Assembly: GCF_018130385.1 (NCBI RefSeq)
Contig: NZ_JAFCLU010000020.1
Location: 90,267 to 154,266 of the forward strand
Direction of reading: 5' to 3'
From: Bradyrhizobium sp. AUGA SZCCT0283
Lineage (GTDB): Bacteria; Pseudomonadota; Alphaproteobacteria; Rhizobiales; Xanthobacteraceae
DNA: 64,000 nt
This document shows, one piece after another, positions 35,137 through 43,632 of the stretch. Under the pieces are notes generated by a model. It was not told where the DNA came from. It saw only the letters and a list, made by a program, of their open reading frames with translations, and did no database searches. Numbering within the stretch: position 1 is the first letter of the stretch; each line of letters starts with the position of its first letter. A program made the position numbers and the translations under genes.

Positions 35137-36210
35137 TCACATTCTCCGGGTGGCAAGCCCGCTCTTCAAGCCCATGACGTAGCCGATGATCTCGGCGACC
35201 GCGTGATAGTGCTCGACCGGAATCTCCTCGTCGATATCGACGGTGGCATAAAGCGCGCGCGCCAGCGGCACGTTCTCCACGATCGGAATGTCGTGCTTCC
35301 TGGCGATTTCCCGGATCTTGAGCGCGATGTTGTCGGCGCCCTTGGCGACGCAGACCGGCGCCGTCATGCCGCGGTCGTAGGACAGCGCCACCGAATAGTG
35401 GGTCGGGTTGGTGATGATCACGCTGGCCTTGGGAACGGCGGACATCATGCGCTTCTTCATCCGCTGCACCCGCAACTGCCGGATACGGCCCTTGATGTGG
35501 GGATCGCCTTCGGACTGCTTGAACTCGTCCTTGATCTCCTGCAGCGACATCTTCTGCCGCTGGTACCATTGCCGGTACTGGAAGAAGTAATCGGCGATCG
35601 CGACTGCGGCCAGCATCGCCACCACTGCGCCCATCAATTGCAATGTCAGATTGGTGGTGACGCCGAGGATCGCCGAAGGATCGAACCGCAGGAACGACTC
35701 CAGCCGATGGCGCTCGGGCCACAGCACCGCCATCATGACGGTGCCGAGCGCGATCAGCTTGAACAGGCCCTTGGCGAAATTCGCCACCGCCTGCTTGCCG
35801 AAGATGCGTTTCAGTCCGGCGCCGGGCGATACCTTGCTGAATTTCGGTTTCAGCGATTCCGACGACCATACCAGCCGGTGCTGGATCATGTTGCCGGCGA
35901 TCGCGGCGAGCGCCAGCATCAACAGCGGCACGCCGATCGCGCTGAGCACGGCATAGCCCAGCGTGTTGCCGAGCGCGAGCAGCGCCGCGCCGTCGGTATG
36001 AAGCTGGCCCGCATTGGCGATCAGGTTGCGCAGCGGCGTCAGGATGCCGCCGCCGATCGACCCCGAGAAGGTCGATAATATCAGCGTGCCGCCCGCGATG
36101 ATGAACCAGGTGTTGACCTCCTGGCTCTTGGCGACGTCCCCCTTGGCAAGCGCATCGTCGAGACGTTTTTGCGTAGGGTCTTCTGTTTTGTCGTCGGTAT
36201 CGTCGGCCAT
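35137..36210 (-). CDS. flhB: FlhB, flagellar export switch protein
   Basis: 357 residues. N-terminal TEDPTQKRLDDA region, four membrane helices, and a cytoplasmic C-domain with the self-cleavage motif N268-P-T-H271 (NPTHYSVALSYD) that switches export from hook to filament substrates. Length is standard. Last gene of flgB-flgC-fliE-fliQ-fliR-flhB, separated from fliR by a 51-bp perfect palindrome. Confidence 0.97.
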   Translation of the reverse strand: MADDTDDKTEDPTQKRLDDALAKGDVAKSQEVNTWFIIAGGTLILSTFSGSIGGGILTPLRNLIANAGQLHTDGAALLALGNTLGYAVLSAIGVPLLMLALAAIAGNMIQHRLVWSSESLKPKFSKVSPGAGLKRIFGKQAVANFAKGLFKLIALGTVMMAVLWPERHRLESFLRFDPSAILGVTTNLTLQLMGAVVAMLAAVAIADYFFQYRQWYQRQKMSLQEIKDEFKQSEGDPHIKGRIRQLRVQRMKKRMMSAVPKASVIITNPTHYSVALSYDRGMTAPVCVAKGADNIALKIREIARKHDIPIVENVPLARALYATVDIDEEIPVEHYHAVAEIIGYVMGLKSGLATRRM

Positions 36211-36233
36211 CGCGGCACCCTAGTATTTTGTTT

Positions 36234-36284
36234 GAGCATGATCTCCGGGCAAACGCGTTCCGCGTTTGCCCGGAGATCATGCTC
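36234..36284. repeat. 51-bp perfect palindrome between fliR and flhB
   Basis: Arms of 24 bp (GAGCATGATCTCCGGGCAAACGCG and its exact reverse complement, in parts) flank a 3-base TTC loop. The right edge touches the fliR stop codon. RNA from either strand would form a strong hairpin without a T-run, so partial polarity or mRNA processing between fliR and flhB is possible. Confidence 0.85.
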
Positions 36285-37054
36285 TATTTCAGCGGCGTCA
36301 GCTCGTGCATCACGCCGATGAAGTAGTTGAGATAGGTCGCCATCATTCCAGTGAGAACGAGGCCGAAGATCAAAAAGCCCACCATGATCGACAGCGGCAC
36401 GCCGACGAAATAGACCTGCATCGCCGGCATCAGCCGCGCCAGCACGCCAAGGCCGATATTGAAGACGAGGCCGAACACCAGAAACGGCGCCGAAAGCTGC
36501 ATGCCGATCTTGAAGGCCGTGGCAAACGCACGCGTCGCCAGCGCCGCGACGTCGCCGCTCGGCATCAACTCGCCCGGCGAGAAAATCCGGTAGCTCTCGT
36601 TCAGCGCCGCGATGACGAGATGATGGCTGTCGGTGGCGAACAGCAGCGTCACGCCGAGAATGGTGAGAAAATTGCCGATCAGCAGACCCTGCTGCCCCTG
36701 GGTCGGATCCACGGCAGTGACGAAGCCGAGGCCGAGTTGCTGAGCGATCACCGAACCTGCGACCGACAGCGCCGACAGCGTGACGCGCGCGGTGGCGCCG
36801 AGCACGATGCCGATGACGATCTCGTGCACCATTAATACGCCGAGCGAGGCCATCGACGTCAGGTCGACCTGGTAGGCAGTGCGGTGCAGCGGCAGGATGA
36901 TCAGCGTCAAGAGCAGCGCGATCCCAAGCTTGATGCGCACCGGGATATTGCTCTCGCCAAATCCCGGCAACAGCATCACCATCGCTCCCACGCGGGCGAA
37001 CACCAGCATGAAGGTGGCGGCAAGGGCCGGCAGCAGCGATATGTCGACACGCAT
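36284..37054 (-). CDS. fliR: FliR, flagellar export gate protein
   Basis: 256 residues with six hydrophobic segments and the conserved GEI/ATARVTLSALSVAGSVIAQQLGLG region near the middle. FliR is part of the FliP-FliQ-FliR export gate of the type III apparatus at the inner membrane. ATG lies 14 bp after the fliQ stop, so they are co-transcribed. Confidence 0.95.
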   Translation of the reverse strand: MRVDISLLPALAATFMLVFARVGAMVMLLPGFGESNIPVRIKLGIALLLTLIILPLHRTAYQVDLTSMASLGVLMVHEIVIGIVLGATARVTLSALSVAGSVIAQQLGLGFVTAVDPTQGQQGLLIGNFLTILGVTLLFATDSHHLVIAALNESYRIFSPGELMPSGDVAALATRAFATAFKIGMQLSAPFLVFGLVFNIGLGVLARLMPAMQVYFVGVPLSIMVGFLIFGLVLTGMMATYLNYFIGVMHELTPLK

Positions 37055-37068
37055 TCATTCACAATGCA

Positions 37069-37332
37069 TCAACCGCCTATGATTCGCGACGATATCCGCA
37101 TCATGTGACTGTGCAGCGAATCCGCCATGAACGGCAAAGCCAGCAACAATGTCACGAAGATCGCCAGTATCTTCGGCACGAAGATCAGCGTCTGTTCCTG
37201 GATCTGGGTCAGAGCCTGGAACAGCGAGACCACGACGCCGACCACGAGCCCGATCACCATCAAGGGCGACGACACCACCACGATGGTCCAGATCGCGTCG
37301 CGCGCCACGTCGAGGGTTTCAGCACCGGTCAT
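37069..37332 (-). CDS. fliQ: FliQ, flagellar export gate protein
   Basis: 87 residues, two membrane helices (about 13-38 and 50-73) and the family core SPLMVIGLVVGVVVSLFQALTQIQEQTL (quoted in parts). Part of the FliPQR gate. It is separated from fliE by a dispersed repeat at 37368-37452 but otherwise in the same transcription direction. Confidence 0.96.
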   Translation of the reverse strand: MTGAETLDVARDAIWTIVVVSSPLMVIGLVVGVVVSLFQALTQIQEQTLIFVPKILAIFVTLLLALPFMADSLHSHMMRISSRIIGG

Positions 37333-37367
37333 TTCAGTTCCCTATCCACTCCTGAAGCATCAGCCCC

Positions 37368-37452
37368 GTCACTGCGAGGAGCCCTTGCGACGAAGCAATC
37401 CATTCTTTCTTTTCGCGGCGCCATGGATTGCTTCGCTGCGCTCGCAATGACG
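37368..37452. repeat. Dispersed palindromic repeat between fliE and fliQ
   Basis: Arms GTCACTGCGAGGAGCCC..GCGACGAAGCAATCCA and TGGATTGCTTCGCTGCGCTCGCAATGACGG are complementary over most of their length. Same family as 14381-14492. It has inserted within the flgB-flhB gene string. Confidence 0.8.
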
Positions 37453-37459
37453 GCGTACG

Positions 37460-37771
37460 TCAGATCGGCATCTTCATGATGTCTTCGTAGGACTGGATCA
37501 CCCGGTCGCGCACCGACACCAGCGTCGAAACCGCGACGTCGGTCTCAGCGACCGCCGTCACCACGTCCATGACATTGGCCTTGCCCGAACTCATCGCCAT
37601 GGTCTGGGCGTCGGATTTCTTGCCGGCATCCAGCACGCTGCCCACCGCGTCCTTGAGCAGCGCGCTGAAGGACGGGCCGCCGGCGGATTGGCCGCCCTTC
37701 TCGGCGCCGCCGGATTCCATGATGCGCGAAAGCGCGGCGTAGGCGTTTGCTGCAACGGTCGGTGAAGCCAT
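37460..37771 (-). CDS. fliE: FliE, basal-body/MS-ring junction protein
   Basis: 103 residues. C-terminal VMDVVTAVAETDVAVSTLVSVRDRVIQSYEDIMKMPI (in parts) is the conserved FliE helix; the N-terminus is variable. FliE joins the MS ring to the proximal rod and is needed for export of other rod proteins. Follows flgC by 16 bp. Confidence 0.95.
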   Translation of the reverse strand: MASPTVAANAYAALSRIMESGGAEKGGQSAGGPSFSALLKDAVGSVLDAGKKSDAQTMAMSSGKANVMDVVTAVAETDVAVSTLVSVRDRVIQSYEDIMKMPI

Positions 37772-37787
37772 TTTCTACGGTTCCTGT

Positions 37788-38213
37788 TCAGGCCTTGAGG
37801 ATGTCGAGCGTGCGTTGGATCATGCGGCGCGTGGCGCTGATGATGTTGAGGTTGGCTTCATAGGACCGCTGCGCCTCGCGCATGTCGGTCATTTCGACCA
37901 GCGGATTGACGTTGGGATATTTGACGTTGCCCGTGGCATCGGCCGCCGGATTGCTCGGCTCATGCTTGACGCGAAACGCCGACTGGTCGGTCCTGACCTT
38001 GCCGAGCGTCACCACCCGGGCATCCAGCGTGCGGTCGAGCGCGGACGAAAATGTCGGCACCTTGCGGCGATAGGGATCGCCGGCAGCAGTCGGCGCGGTC
38101 GAGTCCGCATTGGCGATGTTTTCCGAGATCACCCGCATGCGCCCCGCCTGCGCGCGCAGGCCTGACGTCGCGATGCTCATCGAGCGGGCGAAATCGCTTC
38201 CGTCTTCTGCCAT
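37788..38213 (-). CDS. flgC: FlgC, proximal rod protein
   Basis: 141 residues. N-terminal SIATSGLRAQAGRMRVISENIANADST and C-terminal VEMTDMREAQRSYEANLNIISATRRM (in parts) are the paired helices of rod proteins. Exported by the flagellar apparatus. 19 bp downstream of flgB. Confidence 0.97.
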   Translation of the reverse strand: MAEDGSDFARSMSIATSGLRAQAGRMRVISENIANADSTAPTAAGDPYRRKVPTFSSALDRTLDARVVTLGKVRTDQSAFRVKHEPSNPAADATGNVKYPNVNPLVEMTDMREAQRSYEANLNIISATRRMIQRTLDILKA

Positions 38214-38232
38214 GATCCGGCTCCCTTACGCG

Positions 38233-38643
38233 TCAGCGTTTTCCGATGGCGGTCTTGAGAAGTCCGAGGCTGCGGCTGTAGAGCGAAGTCGCCGCGGCGT
38301 AATCCATCTGGTTGGCCGAAACCTTCAGCATCTGGTCTTCCAGATTGACCGCATTGCCGGCCGGTTTGGTCAAAAAGCCGTTCCCGCCGCCGTCTCCCCT
38401 GAAGCTTGGTGTGCCGCCGGAAACGCCGATATGGGTCGATGAGGTGCGCATCATGGCAAGCGAGCCCATCGCGCCGCCGACATTCGCGCCCTTGTTGTCG
38501 AATTTCGGCTCGACCAGGTCGCTCGGCCTGAAATTGGGGGTATTGGCGTTGGACACGTTTTCGGCGAGCACGCGCTGGCGTTCCTGGTGCCACTGCATCT
38601 TGGTGCGCAGCGCCGACAGGATCGGAAGGTCGTTGATGGCCAT
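38233..38643 (-). CDS. flgB: FlgB, proximal rod protein
   Basis: 136 residues. Contains the rod motif ENVSNANTPNFRPSDL near 30-45 and the closing NQMDYAAATSLYSRSLGLLKTAIGKR helix (in parts). First gene of the flgB-flgC-fliE-fliQ-fliR-flhB string. A perfect TTAA-N7-TTAA box lies 67 bp upstream of its ATG. Confidence 0.96.
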   Translation of the reverse strand: MAINDLPILSALRTKMQWHQERQRVLAENVSNANTPNFRPSDLVEPKFDNKGANVGGAMGSLAMMRTSSTHIGVSGGTPSFRGDGGGNGFLTKPAGNAVNLEDQMLKVSANQMDYAAATSLYSRSLGLLKTAIGKR

Positions 38644-39079
38644 CGCGAGCGGCTCCCCGTTAACCTCTGGCTGACGCCGCGAGGTAGGCAGAATTTGCCC
38701 GGTGTATGGTTAACGGCTGGTTAAAATTGCGTTCCGCCACCGCCGACATCCGCCAATGCCCGCTGACAGCGACAAAACGAGCGCATTTTCGCCACGAAAA
38801 CTGCGTTAACCAGCACCAGCCGATGCGACTTGGGGCGCTCAGAAGTCGTTTTGGCTCAAGCGATTCTTGGTCTATTAATTAACCGGACGGCGGCGTTCGC
38901 CGCGGGGAATTAAGGAATAAGGCTGATCTCGGGCGTGATTCGCCGTCTGCGGATCGCTTCGGAGCATGGTCAGGATGGCGGGAACCGTACTCCCGGGGAA
39001 CATGCTCGGACAGCAAGACCTGAGACCGCACTCGTCGAAGCCAGCATCAAGAGAACGGCCCGTGGCCGGGGACTAAAGA
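38644..39079. other. Divergent flgB/fliO intergenic region
   Basis: 436 bp without a gene. It contains the CtrA-type box at 38710-38724, several further TTAA half-sites (near 38803, 38876 and 38909), and a GC-rich leader before fliO. No repeat element is seen. Promoters in both directions are expected here. Confidence 0.6.
38710..38724 (-). promoter_or_regulatory. CtrA-type binding site before flgB
   Basis: Exact TTAA-CGGCTGG-TTAA, the spacing of the CtrA consensus. Lies 67 bp upstream of the flgB ATG, where a class II flagellar promoter would be. Binding inferred from consensus only. Confidence 0.7.
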
Positions 39080-40090
39080 ATGCAGACACTGACATTCCTC
39101 TTCGCATTCATCGCCGTTCTGGCGCTGATCGGCGTTGCCGCATGGGTGGTTCGCCGTTACGCCAACAACCGGCTCGGCGCCAACACCCAGCGCGGACGGA
39201 TGCCGCGGCTCGCCGTGATCGACGCCGCCGCCGTGGACGGTCGCCGGCGCCTCGTGCTGGTACGGCGCGACAATGTCGAGCATCTCCTGATGATCGGCGG
39301 CCCGAGCGACATCGTGGTCGAACCCAACATCGTGCGCGCGATGCCCAACCGCGATCAAATGGCGCCGCGCCCGGCGGTCGGCGAGCAGCCGCCGCGCATC
39401 GCGCCGCTGCCCGATGTCGCCTGGAGCGAGGAAGCGGCAAGATCCGAATCGCGGTCGACCGACGCCTTCGATCATCATGCTGAACCGCAAATGCCGGAGC
39501 CGCCGCCGCGCCCCGCGCGGCCCTCCTTCGCCGACGAAATCCGTCGCCCTGCGCCGCCGCCGATGCCGGAACGTCGCGGCGATCCATTGACGGGGTTTGC
39601 GCCGGAATCGATCAGCGGTCGCCCCGAACCGGCCCCACCGCGTCTCGGCCGCAACGAGCCACTGATGCCACGGCCGCAGCGCGAGTTGCCTAAGGCACCG
39701 CCAGTCCGTGAGGCAGCGCCAGTCCGTGAGGCACCGCCAGTCCGCGAGGCACCGCCAATCCGAGAGGCGCTGCCTGTCCGTGACACTCCAGCGGTTCGTG
39801 AGACGCCGGCCCGGGCGCCTGAACGCGCCGCGGCGCCGCCGCCTCCGCCCCCTCCGGCCCCCGCGCCGTCGAGTGCCGACCAGAATCTAGCCGAAATGGC
39901 GCAGCGGCTGGAAGCCGCCCTGCGCCGACCGGCCGAACCGGTAGCGCCGCCGGTTGCGCCGGAAACGCCGCCCGCCCGGACCTCCCGCAGCGAGCCTCCC
40001 GTTCCCGCACCCGCGCCGCAGAAGAGCGGCTTCGAAAATCTCGAAGACGAGATGGCGTCCTTGCTGGGCCGTCCGAAGAATCCTTCGTGA
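39080..40090 (+). CDS. fliO: FliO-like flagellar export protein with long Pro-rich tail
   Basis: 336 residues. The N-terminal 100 residues fit FliO: one membrane helix (about 3-23), then WVVRRYANN, RLAVIDAAAVDGRRRLVLVRRDNVEHLLMIGGPSDIVVE (in parts). The rest is an unusual low-complexity tail rich in Pro/Arg/Ala with seven VREAP-type repeats (about 213-245). FliO assists assembly of FliP. The stop overlaps the fliP GTG by four bases. Confidence 0.88.
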   Translation: MQTLTFLFAFIAVLALIGVAAWVVRRYANNRLGANTQRGRMPRLAVIDAAAVDGRRRLVLVRRDNVEHLLMIGGPSDIVVEPNIVRAMPNRDQMAPRPAVGEQPPRIAPLPDVAWSEEAARSESRSTDAFDHHAEPQMPEPPPRPARPSFADEIRRPAPPPMPERRGDPLTGFAPESISGRPEPAPPRLGRNEPLMPRPQRELPKAPPVREAAPVREAPPVREAPPIREALPVRDTPAVRETPARAPERAAAPPPPPPPAPAPSSADQNLAEMAQRLEAALRRPAEPVAPPVAPETPPARTSRSEPPVPAPAPQKSGFENLEDEMASLLGRPKNPS

Positions 40091-40842
40091 GGCCGGCGGC
40101 TTCTCCGCGTAGAGTTTTATTTTTTTTAATCCTGACCGCCGCCGGATCGCTCGCCGATCCGGCGCTGGCGCAGGACATCAGCATCAATCTCGGCCAGGGC
40201 GGCGGCGGGGTCACCGAGCGCGCGATCCAGTTGATCGCGCTGTTGACGGTGCTGTCGATCGCGCCGTCGATCCTGATCATGATGACGTCGTTCACGCGGA
40301 TCGTCGTCGTATTGTCGCTGCTGCGCACCGCATTGGGCACCGCGACCGCCCCACCCAACTCGGTGATCATTGCGCTCGCGATGTTCCTGACCGCGTTCGT
40401 GATGGGCCCCGTCTTGCAGAAGTCCTATGACGACGGCATCAAACCCCTGGTCGCCAACCAGATCGGGGTCGAGGAAGCACTGCAAAAGGCTTCGGTGCCG
40501 CTGCGTGGCTTCATGCAGAAGAACGTTCGTGAAAAGGATCTGAAGCTGTTCGTCGATCTCTCCGGCGAGGCGCCGCCGGCAACGCCGGAGGACCTGTCGC
40601 TGCGGATCCTGGTCCCGGCCTTCATGATCTCCGAACTGAAACGCGCCTTCGAGATCGGTTTCCTGCTGTTCCTCCCCTTCCTGATCATCGATCTCGTGGT
40701 CGCATCGGTCCTGATGTCGATGGGTATGATGATGCTGCCACCGGTCGTGGTGTCGCTGCCGTTCAAGTTGATCTTTTTCGTGCTGGTCGACGGCTGGTCG
40801 CTGGTGGCGGGAAGTCTGGTGCAAAGCTACGGCGGCAGTTAG
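40087..40842 (+). CDS. fliP: FliP, flagellar export gate protein
   Basis: 251 residues from GTG at 40087 (GTGA overlap with fliO). A cleavable signal (ends PALAQ^D) then membrane helices with SFTRIVVVLSLLRTALGTATAPPN, RILVPAFMISELKRAFEIGFLLFLPFLIIDLVVASVLMSMGMMMLPP, in parts, the FliP signatures. Core of the FliPQR gate. Confidence 0.97.
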   Translation: MRPAASPRRVLFFLILTAAGSLADPALAQDISINLGQGGGGVTERAIQLIALLTVLSIAPSILIMMTSFTRIVVVLSLLRTALGTATAPPNSVIIALAMFLTAFVMGPVLQKSYDDGIKPLVANQIGVEEALQKASVPLRGFMQKNVREKDLKLFVDLSGEAPPATPEDLSLRILVPAFMISELKRAFEIGFLLFLPFLIIDLVVASVLMSMGMMMLPPVVVSLPFKLIFFVLVDGWSLVAGSLVQSYGGS

Positions 40843-40917
40843 CGGCCGGTTCCCTGGGCTCCACGGGCAAATAGGTCAATATTAGTTACGTATTTGCAGC
40901 GGACTTTCCTGGGGAAT

Positions 40918-40932
40918 TTAAGGTCAGATTAG
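40918..40932 (+). promoter_or_regulatory. CtrA-like site before diguanylate cyclase
   Basis: TTAA-GGTCAGA-TTAG, one mismatch from TTAA-N7-TTAA, 15 bp before the ATG at 40947. Could be a CtrA site or chance. Confidence 0.35.
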
Positions 40933-40946
40933 TTCCTTCGTGCACA

Positions 40947-42053
40947 ATGGATGCCAGGGAACTGATTTTCGCAGTAAGCGCATCACCGGGTCAAACGATG
41001 GCAGGCCAGCCAATCGGCGATATGGACGCCGAATACGCCACGACGATTGCCGACCGGGCTATGCGGTTGATGGCGCAGCAGTCCGTTCCTGCCACCCCGA
41101 GCAATTTCGCCGTCTGGTTCGAATATTCCCTGGGCAATTCGCTGGCACTGCGAAAGACCATCGACATCCTGATCGCGGGCAAGCGCAAATTCGACCCGGC
41201 CATCAACCACGAGCTCTACATTACCTACGTGGCGCCGCAGTCCGGAGGCGACCCGCTCAGCGACCTTCCCGATCAATTGAGCGGCCTGATCGCCACCGCT
41301 CAGCAGTTCCTGAACACCGCCGTCACCGACAACCAGACCCACATCAAGGCGCTCGGCGAAGTATCGTCCGAAGCCGCTGCCACCAGCGATCCCCGGACGA
41401 TCATTGCAAAGCTGGTTGACGAATTGTCAAAGGCGACGACGCGTGCCGCGACGCTGGAAGCAAATTTCGCCGCCACCTCGGAGGAACTGGACAGCATCCG
41501 CGACTCGCTGAAGGCGGCCGAGCAACGCTCCAACACCGATGCGCTGACCGGGCTCGCCAACCGGCACTCGATGGATGAATTCCTCCGCCTCGCCCAGATC
41601 GCGGCGATGGAAAAGGACGAGGCGCTCAGCGTTTTCCTGATCGACATCGATCACTTCAAGAAATTCAACGATGATTACGGCCATCAGGTCGGCGACCAGG
41701 TGCTTCGGCTGGTCGCAAAGGTCTTGCAGGAAGGTGTTCGCGAGGTGGATCTGGCCGCCCGCTATGGCGGCGAGGAATTGATCGCGGTGCTTCCGGGCGC
41801 CGATCTCGAGGTCTGTACGTCGGTCGCCGAGCGCATTCGCCGCCGCATCGCCGAAGCGCGTCTGACGCGTCGTGCGACGGGCAAGGAAATCGGCAGCATC
41901 ACGGTTTCGATCGGGGTGGCCCAATTCCGCCTCGCCGAATCGGCGGAGGCCATGATCGAGCGCTGCGACCGCGGGCTTTATCAAGCCAAGCGGCTCGGCC
42001 GCAACCGCACGGTGACGGAAACCGAACTCGAGCCCGAGGCCGGCGCGGCCTAG
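40947..42053 (+). CDS. Diguanylate cyclase (GGDEF), soluble
   Basis: 368 residues, no membrane segment. An N-terminal helical domain (about 27-160, TPSNFAVWFEYSLGNSLALRKTIDIL in parts) of the type found before GGDEF in alphaproteobacteria and a coiled-coil linker (about 150-190) lead to GGDEF (about 195-355) with an active-site G-G-E-E-L. Complete DIDHFKKFNDDYGH metal and nucleotide region is present. Makes c-di-GMP; its place behind fliP suggests flagellar or cell-cycle control. A Met at 40998 is an alternative start. Confidence 0.93.
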   Translation: MDARELIFAVSASPGQTMAGQPIGDMDAEYATTIADRAMRLMAQQSVPATPSNFAVWFEYSLGNSLALRKTIDILIAGKRKFDPAINHELYITYVAPQSGGDPLSDLPDQLSGLIATAQQFLNTAVTDNQTHIKALGEVSSEAAATSDPRTIIAKLVDELSKATTRAATLEANFAATSEELDSIRDSLKAAEQRSNTDALTGLANRHSMDEFLRLAQIAAMEKDEALSVFLIDIDHFKKFNDDYGHQVGDQVLRLVAKVLQEGVREVDLAARYGGEELIAVLPGADLEVCTSVAERIRRRIAEARLTRRATGKEIGSITVSIGVAQFRLAESAEAMIERCDRGLYQAKRLGRNRTVTETELEPEAGAA

Positions 42054-42217
42054 CGGAATCGCTCTAACGTCAATGCGTGCCGGTTGAATCCGGTCCGATT
42101 CGCCTCCAGCCTGCCCTGTTTGAAGGGTAGAGAAGAAAAAACCGCCATCCCGCGCCGGTGTGGAACTATTGCCGCAATCCCGGCTTATCGCAGACGCCCT
42201 ACAGCCGGGAGTATTCC

Positions 42218-42514
42218 ATGAAAATCGCAGGGATGATTATGGCTGCCACCGCGGCCCTCAGCATCGCCGGCACGTCGGCACTTGCCCAGCAAATGCGGAC
42301 CGGAATGGTGACCAGAATAGATCGGATCAGCGGCACCATCTCGATCAAGGACGTGCCTGATGGCACCACCGGCGCGAACGCCGGAGTCGCGACCGAAGAA
42401 TTCAAGATCCAGGACGGCGCGCGGCTGAACGTCCTGCACGCCGGCGACAGGGTCACCTTTGCCGTGAGCGAAACGGCGGGGACCAAGACCATCACGAAGA
42501 TCGACAAGAAGTAG
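42218..42514 (+). CDS. CusF-like periplasmic protein lacking copper ligands
   Basis: 98 residues from ATG at 42218. Signal peptide MKIAGMIMAATAALSIAGTSALA^Q (in parts). The mature part VTRIDRISGTISIKDV..EEFKIQDGARLNVLHAGDRVTFAVSE matches the small OB-fold of CusF-type copper-binding proteins, but the Met-x-Met copper ligands are replaced (TEEFKI), so copper binding is doubtful. A GC-rich hairpin follows it. Confidence 0.7.
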   Translation: MKIAGMIMAATAALSIAGTSALAQQMRTGMVTRIDRISGTISIKDVPDGTTGANAGVATEEFKIQDGARLNVLHAGDRVTFAVSETAGTKTITKIDKK

Positions 42515-42570
42515 GACGTTGCCGAAGCGACATCCAACCTGATGATGTCTCGCTTCGACCGGAGAACAGC

Positions 42571-42601
42571 GAGGCCCGGAGTGCCTAGGAGTCCGGGCCT
42601 C
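42571..42601 (+). terminator. Hairpin after CusF-like gene
   Basis: GAGGCCCGGA and TCCGGGCCTC form a 10-bp stem around an 11-base loop; no T-run follows, so efficiency is uncertain. Confidence 0.5.
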
Positions 42602-42726
42602 GTAACCGGAACTGCCCTTTCCGGATAGAGCCGCTCGGTACGAAGTGCACTGTAGGGTTACCCGACCGGCCTGCTTTGATCTGCCGCAAATTTTATTCCC
42701 GGAAACCCGGCACCGGTTTCTTACGG

Positions 42727-42957
42727 CTAGCGCGGCGGTGCCCGCTCGAGCGAAGCGCGAATTTCAGCGGCTGCTTCGTCGCAATACTCATTCAGTTTCT
42801 GGAATCGTTGCTGCAACGCCCTAAGTTTCACGGCGCGCTTGGCTGGCCCTTCCCGATCAATATTGAATCTGTCGGCGGGCGATGGACGGGACGCCGCAGC
42901 CTCCGCGACCGCCAGCGCCGCTTGCATCGATGTGTCGTGACCGTCGGTGGAGGACAT
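42727..42957 (-). CDS. Small hypothetical protein
   Basis: 76 residues. N-terminal polar part then a helix-rich KRAVKLRALQQRFQKLNEYCDEAAAEIRASLERA segment (in parts) with coiled-coil character. Weak ribosome site. It is the only credible gene in 42515-43221; the remainder of that stretch shows no gene, repeat or motif I can name. Confidence 0.45.
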   Translation of the reverse strand: MSSTDGHDTSMQAALAVAEAAASRPSPADRFNIDREGPAKRAVKLRALQQRFQKLNEYCDEAAAEIRASLERAPPR

Positions 42958-43221
42958 TTCTGCACGCCTTACAAATTGGAATCCGTTCGGATTCGATCCG
43001 GTGGAATTTCCGTGTGGTCACGCGCTGGCGTTGTGAGTTTGCAGCGTGCAGTGTGTTGCTTGCATGCCCGGGCAGGGTCGATTTAGTGGCGAAAAATGGA
43101 TGCTTGCGGCGAATGAGCGGCACGACCTCGTAGTCTTACGGACTTTCTGTCCACGATTAGGATGCAATCGGCAGCCACCATTGCCGGATTGAGTCGTTTG
43201 TTGCTTCAGCGATAGTTCGAT

Positions 43222-43470
43222 ATGCCCGCCCAGCCTTCAGAAACCTGTCTGCCGCCGCGCTGTGAGATCTGCGGCGTAGGTACGGCCCAGATCGGAAAGC
43301 TGCCCCGGATCGGACTGCGCCCCCTCATCTACGTTTACAAGTGCGACGCCTGCAACAAGATCACTTCGATCGAGCCCGATCGGCAGGATAGCCCCACCAT
43401 CAGCCCCACTGTCACTCCGCCGATGCCAAAGTCGCGCATCAAGAAGGCCCCGCACAAGATCTCCCGGTGA
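43222..43470 (+). CDS. Small zinc-ribbon-like hypothetical protein
   Basis: 82 residues. Cysteine pairs C-E-I-C (about 14-17) and C-D-A-C (about 41-44) fit a four-Cys zinc ribbon; the C-terminus is Pro/Ser/Lys-rich and likely disordered. Function unknown. Confidence 0.65.
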   Translation: MPAQPSETCLPPRCEICGVGTAQIGKLPRIGLRPLIYVYKCDACNKITSIEPDRQDSPTISPTVTPPMPKSRIKKAPHKISR

Positions 43471-43632
43471 CAGCCGCACTGATCGCCGGTCACAGCACCG
43501 GCCGAGGGATGGCGGCTTCGGACTGCGTTTCTCCAGTTCGGAAAACGTCGCGATTGCGGCTCGACCGGGTTTCATCTTGGGAATGCCGCATGTAAAGCTT
43601 CGCCAAACTTCTCAAAAAGAAGAGGCAGGGGC

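Noticed and set aside
32857..36078. Plus-strand frames of 426 and 597 residues opposite cckA and flhB
   Set aside because: Run across two real genes on the other strand and have no domain.
38860..38885. TTGGCTC..TTCTTGG as a sigma-54 promoter for fliO
   Set aside because: GG is present but the GC ten bases later is missing.
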